A program made the translations under genes and the position numbers. DNA of 64,000 nucleotides, taken from Strigamia acuminata. Its lineage: Eukaryota > Arthropoda > Chilopoda > Geophilomorpha > Linotaeniidae. The DNA is taken from contig OX442314.1 in NCBI GenBank assembly GCA_949358305.1, forward strand, positions 37,173,211 through 37,237,210. The letters run 5' to 3'. This document shows, piece after piece, positions 1-8,688 of this stretch. The notes below the pieces were generated by a model. The model did not search any database and was not told the origin of the DNA. It saw nothing but the letters and a program-made list of their open reading frames with translations. Numbering within the stretch: the stretch's first letter is position 1; every line of letters begins with the position of its first letter.

Positions 1-460
1 AAATATTTTTGTAATTTTTCATAAATTTCCAAATATTTTTCCTACTTTGCTATAGAAACTCCCAACGATATTTTTCGTAATTTTCTACAAATTCTCAACG
101 ATATTTTTCGTAATTTTCTACAATTCCAAACTATTTCTCGTAATTTTTCATAAAATCCCACACATTTTCCACAATTTCTCTTAATTTTTCGTATAATCCC
201 AACTATTTTTCCCAATTTCTCCTAATTTTTCATAAATTCCCAACTATTTTTCTCTATTTCTCACACATTCCCACCAAAATTTCCTATAATTCTTCCTAAA
301 AATTCCCATACCCATTTTCCCTAAATTTCCAAAATCCCCCAACTCTCCCAAAAATCCTTCAAAACCCCCCAATTTACCCTAATTTCCCACAAATTCCATA
401 TCACATCAAAAAAATCCATCAATCCACAAACCTCACTCATCCCCCCACTATTCACTCCCA
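1..460. repeat. Degenerate AT-rich short-period repeat
   Basis: Imperfect tandem reiteration of a TTTTTCGTAATTTT-like motif alternating with CCCAACTATTTTT and CATAAATTCC variants. The unit is a few tens of bases and decays toward the right. No coding frame is visible. It looks like a decayed minisatellite or simple-sequence expansion. Confidence 0.5.
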
Positions 461-982
461 ACAACCAGCCTGGGACAACCGTCTTTCCTCCAGGACCTCC
501 ACTACCCCCTCTACCCCCTTCTCACACCTGCAACAAACCAAAAACACCTCCAACCACTAAACCAATCCCAAATCCACACAAAACCACACCAAACACCCCA
601 AAAAACACCAAAAAACACCAAAAAACACCAAAAAACACCAAAAAACACCAAAAAACACCAAAAAAGCAAACAAATCCAAATAAATCAACAATTAAATCGC
701 AAGAAAATCCACCACCAACACCCAAAACGTCGCGCACTCAGTCGCACTCAAAGGAATGCCCTTTACAACTTAAAGTACGCCCTGGTTTCCCATCCATAGG
801 CCTCTCTCTTCTTCTCTTTTGCTCTCAGACCAGAATAAAAGCATCTACTACGTCAAACGTCATTTTCTCCATACCCTCTTACCGCCTTCACCCCCCGCTG
901 TGTGCTGGCGACAAGCAGGCTGGGGCGACCGTCCACCGACACCCCCATACCCCTTTCTCGCACCTGCAACAACCCACGGCTC
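460..982. repeat. Two diverged copies of a C-rich block
   Basis: The block with CAGCCTGGGACAACCGTC, a pyrimidine-rich stretch and CACCTGCAACAA (about 467-537) recurs as CAGGCTGGGGCGACCGTC ... CACCTGCAACAA (about 915-973). The copies are diverged and lie either side of the 10-bp repeat. This looks like a local duplication or two fragments of one dispersed repeat; no function is apparent. Confidence 0.45.
599..666. repeat. 10-bp tandem repeat (AAAAACACCA)n
   Basis: Six or more perfect head-to-tail copies of AAAAACACCA. The apparent minus-strand frame across it is only a reading of the repeat (Phe/Gly/Val/Leu-rich) and is not a gene. Confidence 0.9.
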
Positions 983-1742
983 AAATGCCACATTCCTGCT
1001 AGTTAACAGGTGAAAACACAGGTGTGTGTTACTTGTCTCTGTGTGCAAGCACGAACAGGAAGTACCAAATACTCCAAAATTCGAATTTATTCGTATTTCC
1101 GACTTAAAGATTGGATTGTAACTGATTAATTAATTAATTTTGTTGGTTTTTGTGGGCGGAAATTTATTTATTTATTTATTTTTATTGTGATTGGTTGTGG
1201 AAAAAGTAGCCGGAGAGAGGTATGATACTCTTGAGCACAGCAGGACGAAATTCAAAGTGAATGGCTTGGCCAGGTGCAGTGTTTAAGACCACCTAGCAAG
1301 CTTAGTTCCATGCTAAAAATCTCACACCTGTGACCCTTGTGCTTTTCAAACACGGGCTTTGTCAGTGTGGTGACCGAATTCAACTTGTCATCGAGTAATT
1401 GTCAATCAAGTCGGGGAGATGAAAATTTTTTCGTCACCGATCAATTACTCGTTTAATAAGTGTTTCGTATTTTGCAGGCATTAAATTTATTGGTTAATTT
1501 TTAGAAAAAAATATTTTTTGGACGATAAGATATGTTGGACCAAAAGGATTTTTTTAAATAAAAATTTTATTTTTTCAAAAATTTCTTAAATTTTTATTTT
1601 TGATTATTATTTTCGTAATTCCTCGATTTATTTTCACGGGTTTCGCTGAATTAATTTTTTTGGATTCCCCGATTTGCCACTTGTCGTACAGAAGTTCGGA
1701 CTATAAGACGCTCTCCGAACTAGGGTGTCGGTGAGAAATCAC
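983..1742. other. Non-coding AT-rich spacer
   Basis: No supported gene. Contains a short (TTTA)n microsatellite near 1160-1180 and T-rich stretches. Nothing else recognised. Confidence 0.5.
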
Positions 1743-2262
1743 GGTACAGGAAACCGGGAAATTTGAAAAAAACGGTTCCGTCAAAAATTCGTTGCTGAAA
1801 CGTTATTTGCATCATCGAAACGTTACATTTTGTTAATGAAAATGGCCATTTTTGATGAAAAACAGCCAGTTTTGCGGAAAAACGGCCATTCTTGACGAAA
1901 AACGGCCATTTTTCACAGAAAATGGCCTTTTTTAGCATGAAAAATGGCTATAAATGGCTAAAGACGGCCATTTTTGACGGAAAATAACCATTTTTCACAG
2001 AAAATGGCCATTTTTACCATAAAAAATGGCTATAAATGGCTAAAGACGGCCATTTTTGACGAAAAATGGCCATTTTTCACAGAAAATGGCCATTTTTACC
2101 ATAAAAAATGGCTATAAATGGCTAAAGATGGCCATTTTTGACGGAATATGGTCATTTTTTGCCATTTTTCGTCGCCTTTAGCGCGATTTTTTTTAGTCCC
2201 GGGAGTACTGACTTCCCGGGACCGGGAGTACCGGCCATTTTGGTACCGGGAACCGGGAATTC
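1743..2262. repeat. 82-bp tandem repeat inside a CCGGGA-bordered block
   Basis: A unit containing AAAATGGCTATAAATGGCTAA starts at 1941, 2023 and 2105, a period of exactly 82 bp. It is built of GGCCATTTTT half-motifs that also extend left to about 1840 in degenerate form. The block is bordered in the same orientation by GGTACAGGAAACCGGGAA (1743) and GGTACCGGGAACCGGGAA (about 2240), with a second CCCGGGA cluster near 2200. This suggests a dispersed repeat with an internal minisatellite, but the class is unknown. Small ORFs here are repeat readings. Confidence 0.6.
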
Positions 2263-3571
2263 CAAAAAGGCAAGAAAACAGAAACCCTACTCTGAACTAT
2301 TAGCCGCACCCCAATTTTTGGTCAACTTTTCAAAGTAAAAAAGTGCCGAAACTATACAACGTGTACAAATTTTCTCCGAAAAGTCGACGACTGTTCGCAC
2401 CAAAGAGTACTGGTTCACACTTCAACCTAAATAAAATATACGTTGGCAGTTCTGGTTGTGGCATTTGAAGGAAGTGCACGAAGAGATTGTTTCCTGTTTG
2501 GCAATTTTGTATCGCTAATGGGTGTCTCAGTTTTTCATTTCCAAAATCTGGTTACCCTGGCATTTAATGAGATGTGACCTTGCAAGTTCATTAGAATAAC
2601 ATTTGTAGTTGTTTTGAGTAGGCCATGACGTGGCCTCATATTATTGGTGCGTGCTCAGCACGATCTTATTTAAATGCAACATGTTGACAACGTCTTTTTA
2701 TGTTTTCAATATAGTTTTAAGTTATAACTCTGCATTTTTAAAAGTGTTAAATATGAATTCCGTTCATTTTTTCATGTAGTTTTAGTGGAAAAAATTGTTA
2801 ATTGACCAAATTCACTCAAAAACACACAAACTCGAAGTTTTTAAAACGTTCCGTTTGTCAGATTCGCCTTAAACCCTCAAACAATAACATTGTAGTGTCG
2901 CCATCTCTTATTCTGCAAAGCAACTATTTCTTCTCGGAGGAGTTTCAGATTTCATGATTCTAGTTCACTTTTCAATTCACAACTGAACTAGAAAAATGAA
3001 AGCACACAGCATGACAAGAATAGACAGCCGTGTTCCTTAAATTCTATCACATTATTCGTAATGAGAGATACTATACCACAATTTACCACTTTATCGGTCT
3101 ATCATCTCAATAATAAATTTTGATCTTGAATTTGATTCTAATTTGTCACAAACCCAATAATTGAGTCCGTGATCGAACACTTTCCCTCCATCAATCACGA
3201 GCCCTGGTTTTAGACACACCGACTCGGATCCACCGAGATCCACTCCCAGAAAACTGAACACGCACTTACGTCATCAACCCTCAATTTTCATTTACAAAAC
3301 ATCACGTACGAAAATCGAGAACCAAACGCAAAAACAACACAACAAACACATCCATCCAAAATTAAAAATGGATAAATTTTTACACCTCAAATTATCAAAA
3401 AAAAATTAATTTAATTTAAAAAAAAAAAACCAACCGACCTTTTCGTTTCCACTCGAATTAAGGAACAGCATCACAACAAAAATGGCGGCCACCAGTCGTC
3501 CCAAATTATTTTCACAACTCACGGACATTTAGAACATTCGATCTGAAAATCCAGAAAACAAACACATCAAA
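2263..3571. other. Intergenic region and 5' UTR/promoter of the DMAC2-like gene
   Basis: AT-rich, with no supported ORF or recognisable element. The last ~120 bases are GC-richer and lead into the start codon at 3572, so they probably hold the 5' UTR. No clear TATA box was seen. Confidence 0.4.
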
Positions 3572-5684
3572 ATGGCTTTCCGACATTGCGTAAAAAAAAT
3601 CTACCAGCATCAACTGACCCAAATACGAGCGACGAGCGGCCCCGGCAGCGGCAGCGGCAGCAGACGTTTCGAAGAGCCGCAATACTCGCCGCTCTACCAC
3701 GTCGAGAACCCCGACGAAGATATCCCCCCCGAACTAGACCGTTACGCCGACGTACCCGAAGACAAATACCGATTCCGTCGTCGCAAGGAGGGATTTCCGG
3801 TAGAATGGATCACCTTCATGACCCAACCGATCGATCTGAGCCCGCGATCGGTAAAAAATTGGTTCTACCGTACGGCGCACGAAAATACCGTAAAAGCGCA
3901 AAGGCAAATCACGAAAAATTGATGTAAATTGATGTGGAATATTAATTTTTTTTTTTTTTTCTCCAGCAATGTGAAAGAGAGGCGGATTTTGTACGGAATC
4001 GAGTTGGGAGCAGCGGTGTTTATGTTGGAGTTGAACGGGTCGATTCGGTTTAAGAATAATTCGATGTGGACGAAGTTGACCGATGCGGACAGGAAAAAGG
4101 GAAATTTGCCTTTGATGCCTTTGCGTGGGACGTTGGTGGAGGAAGTCGACGCGTCGGACACGCCGTTGCTGTACGAGGGGCTGGAGAATTTGTGTAAAAG
4201 CTCGAGTTTGAATTAAGATATTTGCACGGAATTAATCGATTTTAGTGAGGCGTTGATTTTTTTAGTCGGAAATTCGACCACAAATTCGATTATTTGCGTG
4301 AAATGACATTTTTTTGTCACGAAAAAACCGCTCGAATCGATTAAAACGTGAATTTATTCGATTTTTTTTGAGAAAAACTAATTTTTCCCGCTTAATAAAT
4401 CGATTTGACGGTCATTTTGAGGTAAAAATTCAATTTTTATTCAGAAATTCAACCACAAATTCGATTATTTGCGTGAAATGACATTTTTTTGTCACGAAAT
4501 GGCTGCTCGAATCGATTAAAACGTGAATTTATTCGATTTTTTTGAGAAAAGGTAATTTTTCCCGCTTAATAAATCGATTTGACGGTCATTTTGAGATAAA
4601 AATTGAATTTTTACAAGAAATTCAACCACAAATTCGATTATTTGCGTGAAATAACACTTTTTCTTGGCACAAACTGGCTGCCCGAATCGATTAAAACGTG
4701 AATTCATTCGATTTTTTTGAGAAAAGGTAATTTTTCCCGCTTAATAAATCGATTTGACGGTTATTTTGAGGTAAAAATTGAATTTTTACAAGAAATTCAA
4801 CCACAAATTCGATTATTTGCGTGAAATAACACTTTTTTGGCCACAAAATGGCTGCCCGAAACGATCCAAACGTAAACTCATTCGATTTCATTGAGAAAAA
4901 CCAAAGTTACCCGCGTAATAAATCGATTTGACGGTCATTTTGAGGTAAAAATTGAATTTTTACAAGAAATTCAACCACAAATTCGATTATTTGCGAGAAA
5001 TAACACTTTTATGGCCACAAAATGGCTGCCCGAAACGATCCAAACGTAAACTCATTCGATTTCATTGCGAAAAACTAAAGTTACCCACGTAATAAATCGA
5101 TTTGGCGGTCATTTTGAGTCCACAATTAAATTTTTATTCGCAAATTCCTCTTTTTTCAGCGATAAAATAACAATTCACGACAAATTGCTTGCAAAACCGT
5201 CCAAAAACCTAAACTAACATTGATTACCACTTATTTCAGGTGGTCTTCGAGGTCTGCAGACGCTAATTTTAAACAACTGCCCCTACATCGACGATTGGTG
5301 CTTGGACAAACTAAGTGGGAGAATGCGGAACACTTTAAAGAACCTCACAATCATCAATTGTCCACAAGTAACCGAAAGAGGCCTCACGGTCCTTTCTCGG
5401 TTAAAGTGAGTCATAAATTAATTATATAATTAATAAATTAATTTAATTAATTTCAATATTATTTTTTAAGGCAACTGGAAACACTTCATTTGAATAATCT
5501 GATCGGAGTGAGTCATCCGGGTCTCGTGGCAATCCTACTGGAAGAAGCGATGCCGCGGTGCAGAGTGGACGGGATCGATTTGATGACGGGAGAATTTGTC
5601 AAGGAGGAGAGTTTGCCGGGGTCCGAGAAGAAAGTGGTGAAGAAATTGGGGGTTGCGTTTGTTAAGGATTTGAAACTGAAGTAA
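3572..5684 (+). CDS. DMAC2: DMAC2/ATP5S-like mitochondrial leucine-rich protein, four exons
   Basis: The model joins 3572-3903, 3967-4193, 5240-5405 and 5471-5684: 939 nt, 312 residues plus TAA, with codon phase kept at every junction. The N-terminus is basic and Ser/Gly-rich, as for a mitochondrial presequence. The middle has WITFMTQPIDLSPRSVKNWF and an LYEGLENL block. The C-terminal half has leucine-rich repeats (LQTLILNNCPYIDDWCLDKL, LETLHLNNL). This matches the DMAC2 / ATP synthase subunit s-like family, known to help assemble the distal membrane arm of complex I; function here is inferred. The start has a good context (CAAAATGGC). Introns 2 and 3 are GT-AG. Intron 1 needs a GC donor (AAAG|GCAAAT), because the only nearby GT that could serve lies after an in-frame TGA. 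DMAC2 versus its sister ATP5S is not certain. Confidence 0.8.
4237..5120. repeat. 175-bp tandem repeat, about five copies, in intron 2
   Basis: The CGAATCGATT/CGAAACGATC landmark recurs at 4333, 4508, 4683, 4857 and 5031, a period of 174-175 bp. Each unit has ACCACAAATTCGATTATTTG, a ~25-bp T-rich stretch, and AATAAATCGATTTGACGGTC. Adjacent copies are very similar. The array fills most of the 1,046-bp intron. It behaves as a short satellite-like array; small ORFs on its minus strand are not genes. Confidence 0.9.
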
Positions 5685-5717
5685 TGGTGATAGGATGTGG
5701 ATGTGTTGATAGTTGTA

Positions 5718-5723
5718 AATAAA
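5718..5723 (+). other. AATAAA polyadenylation signal of the DMAC2-like gene
   Basis: AATAAA lies 34 bases past the TAA at 5682-5684, which supports the 3' end of the gene model. Confidence 0.65.
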
Positions 5724-6480
5724 GTTTAATAAATTAAAAGAAAAATTGTTTAGTATGAAAAGAAAGAGATGCACGTGTTGTGGGAGTTTGTTTCTTGTTT
5801 TTGTGTGATGAAAACTGCATTTTTGGACACGAGGATTCAGTTTTATGTGCAAAAATAGGATTTATCTATCTAAAAAGTGCGTTTTTGCATCTGAAAAAAT
5901 TTTTTTTTGTCTAAAAAATGCATTTAAGTATTTTTTAGTCTTAAAAATGGATTTTTTCACTAGATTGCAGTTTTTTGTGTTAAAACTGAATTTTTGCACA
6001 TAAAAATGGATTTTTGATGTTAAAAATTGAATTTTTGTACAAATCTGCAGTTTTTCTATAAAAATGCAATTTGAAAATTGATTAAATTTTGTGTTTTAAA
6101 CTTCAAAGTTGGTCGAATTAAGTGGTTTACACTTCATAAATGAAGATATTTAGTCTTTCAAAAGTGAAAATTGAGTGGATGAGTGTTTTAATCGTGAATA
6201 TTTGGTGAATTTGGTGTTTTTTCTTCAAAAGTGGTTGAATTTGATGTTTCAAAACTCAATCAGTTGACTTTGATGTGTTAAATTTAACAAATATGTGATA
6301 AAATTCATCTTTGCAGCTGCTAAGTGAGTTTTCACTAGCTGCATTCAAAAACTAAAATATTTTGTGTTTTACGTCAATTTTAAACCAAAAATGACATCAT
6401 TTCCTGCTTAAACCCATGTTAAAACTTAAAATACACTTAAACTAAAATTGTTATTTTAATTTTTGAATGCAGCTACTGCT
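5724..6480. other. AT-rich intergenic spacer
   Basis: Low-complexity stretch with irregular AAAAATGGATTTTT / AAAACTGAATTTTT motifs. No supported gene. Confidence 0.5.
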
Positions 6481-6876
6481 AGGGTTGTTCCAAAACCGCA
6501 CTGCGGTTTTTATAAAAAACCGCAACACGGTTAATCGCAAACCGCAAATCTGCAAATTTCATTTTACTATATGAAACAAAAAAAATTTAATTTTAATTTT
6601 TTTTTCTTTTTGAATTTTGGAGTTTTTTTTCGAAATTCGAAGGATTTTTGGGATTCTTGTAATTTTTAGTGTTTATTACTTATTCAGGTGAACTTTGGAA
6701 TTTTTATTGCTTATTTCCATGATTTCTGCATTTTTTATTGCTTAATTTTTGGACTTTTTCCGCTTTTTTGTGATTATGCGATTGTTTGCGGTTATGCGAT
6801 GTCCCGCATGCAATGCGACTTTTTACGAAAACCGCACCGCACTCGCCAAAAAAATAACCGCACAACCCCATTCACT
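6481..6876. mobile_element. Possible non-autonomous hAT-like element
   Basis: The left end begins TAGGGTTGTTCCAAAACCGC and is rich in AACCGCA/TGCGGTT words. The right end carries the same words inverted and closes with AACCGCACAACCCC, the inverse of the GGGTTGT start. The interior is non-coding and T-rich. Terminal symmetry and word content suggest a short inverted-repeat transposon, but the termini are imperfect and no clear target duplication was found. Confidence 0.35.
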
Positions 6877-6922
6877 GTGCTGCAATTTTCGTGCCTTATC
6901 TACCGGGATTAAGTCACAAAAC

Positions 6923-6928
6923 TTTATT
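6923..6928 (-). other. Polyadenylation signal of the SR gene
   Basis: AATAAA on the minus strand, about 70 bases downstream of the SR gene stop at 6997-6999. Confidence 0.6.
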
Positions 6929-6996
6929 CAAGCCACAAAAACAACGAACAAACATCAATTAACTTCAAAAGAAAATAACCCACCGGTACTTGCTAA

Positions 6997-7651
6997 CTAA
7001 AACGCGCAATTCCCCGACGTCGTACTCGGCGACTTGCTCACCGATCTCGACCTAGCACCGACCGGCGACTCACTCGGCGACCTGCTCACCGATCTCGATC
7101 CCCAACCGCCCGGCGACCCCAACGGACTTCTGCTACGACTGCGAGATCTCGACCGCGACCGACTACGTCTTCTATCTTCAACCAATCGTATTTTCTCATC
7201 ACCCAATTCCGTCCCGTCACACTTTTCAATCGCCTTCCTCATATCCTCTTCCGTCGCGAAATCAACGAGTCCTTCGTTCGCTTTCTCTCGATGCGCATCG
7301 ACGTAAGTCACGTCTGCCACGCGTGCCATGTGGCAGTAAAGTTCCTGCCAGGTGACGCTCCTCGGCAGGTTCTGCACGATTAATCTGAACTCGGTCCTTA
7401 ACGACAGATCGTTCTTCGACAACCGATTGCGTCTGGGATATCTGCGCGCGTATTCCACCGTCGCTCGTCGTCCTTGCAAAAGCGTCCCGTTTAATTCTCG
7501 AATCGCGAGATTCGCTTCGCGTCTGTCTTCGAACTCCACGAATCCGAATCCGCGGCCATATTTCACGTCAATTGCGCGGATTGATTCGTATCCCCAGAAA
7601 AAGTGCTTGAAATGCACACGTTCTACGTTATCCATTACACCGCCAACGTAA
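6997..7651 (-). pseudogene. SR splicing factor (SRSF4/5/6, B52-like), codons 5 onward, split by a retrotransposon
   Basis: Minus-strand frame with RRM1 (LYVGG RNP2, GRGFGFVEF RNP1), a linker, a divergent RRM2 (LIVQNLPRSVTWQEL ... VTYVDAH ... NEGLVDF) and a C-terminal RS domain with a pure (RS)n run, then TAG. RRM2 resembles SRSF4/5/6 rather than SRSF1. This family binds exonic enhancers and recruits the spliceosome in the nucleus. There is no intron, so it may be a retrocopy or an intron-poor paralog. The frame runs to the AGAC target duplication at 7652-7655, where element C begins. The start codon and the next 11 bases lie at 43088-43101; the two pieces join in frame to 223 codons including the stop. 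It was therefore intact when hit. Transcription from the abutting 3' LTR could still yield an N-truncated product. Confidence 0.85.
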
Positions 7652-7655
7652 AGAC

Positions 7656-8652
7656 TGTCGCGCTCAACTCTAACTGTCGCTAACTCGTGGTATGAGTCAC
7701 TCTCTAATCTCGCAATACCGCTTTACTCAAGCGGTTACCCAAATAATGTGAAACGGCAAACAATGTAAAATGGTAAATATAATAAATGTATTTATTATAT
7801 GGGAATTTACAGGTAAAAGGAATAAAATATGTAAGGGAATAAAGGTAAAAGGTTGGGGATGTGTGAAGTTGTCGGGAAACTGGTCGAGGTCGTCCTTTGT
7901 TGACGCTCTGGATCCAAGATGGCGTCCGCGTGGTAACGTGGTGTCGTCTTGGGCCGGCGTGGCAATGAATGGCGTCCTCGTCTCACGTTTCTTGTTCGGT
8001 CCTTCGGGCTCACGCTGGTCGGGCGCGAGTGAATGCCTAAAAGGTCTTACTTCTGGTCTGTTGTCTAGGTTTAGGGTTTTTTGTAGGTGTCCGGCGATCA
8101 CACAGCGGCGGACTCTTCTGGCTCCCGGCGATCACACAGCGGCGGGAACGCTCGTCGTGGTTTTTACTGCAGTTTAGGCTTGTGCGACCGTTTGTCTGCA
8201 CAACTCGCTAAACTGGAGTGGTTTTTGCTGTTTCTAGCGGGTGTGCTAAAACAGCGCGGTAATCTTATCACGCAGGTTACTCTGCGGAGGTTAACACGAA
8301 TCAAATGTACTCACGAAGAATATATCCTTTGTCCCTGGTCACTCCTAGTGCTTGACTTAGGCCTGATCGGTAGGACGGTAGATTTCTCGTGTGTTTCTTG
8401 TTTGATGGTTGTGTTGGTTCTGCCCGCTCAGTGCAAGGCACATTCCTTTGCACAAAGCGGGGTTGACAGGTGACCAGAATCACCCGATGGTGGGGTGGAC
8501 GAGCCATCCCCACTCCCTCAGGGCAGACGCCTGTCCATTGACTAGATGTCAATGCACTGAGGGAAGGGAGACGCGCTTGCGGCTCCCCTTACACCCGAAA
8601 CGAGGTCACGAGAGAAACTCTTCGTTGACCCCGGTCCAGTCGGGTCACAACA
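7656..8652 (-). repeat. 3' LTR of element C
   Basis: 997 bp, TG...CA ends on both strands (TGTCGCGCTC ... GGTCACAACA on plus). It contains a tandem pair of CGGCGATCACACAGCGGCG near 8090-8147. It matches 42091-43087 except for one base seen by eye. Small ORFs inside it occur identically in the other LTR and are not genes. Confidence 0.93.
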
Positions 8653-8663
8653 CTTCCCCCTCC
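8653..8663 (-). other. Polypurine tract of element C
   Basis: On the minus strand GGAGGGGGAAG directly precedes the 3' LTR, as expected for the plus-strand DNA primer in Ty3/gypsy elements. Confidence 0.75.
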
Positions 8664-8688
8664 GAGCTCAGACCGTGGGGCTGAGCGA

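Noticed and set aside
522-737. Phe/Gly/Val-rich minus-strand ORF
   Set aside because: It is the translation of the 10-bp repeat and its flanks.
3586-3927. Arg/Pro-rich ORF overlapping exon 1 of the DMAC2-like gene
   Set aside because: Frame-shifted shadow; the other frame holds the conserved family motifs and joins to exon 2.
7770-8684. ORFs inside the LTRs of elements C (7770-8684, 42205-43107), B and D
   Set aside because: They occur in both LTR copies and overlap each other on both strands; no protein features.
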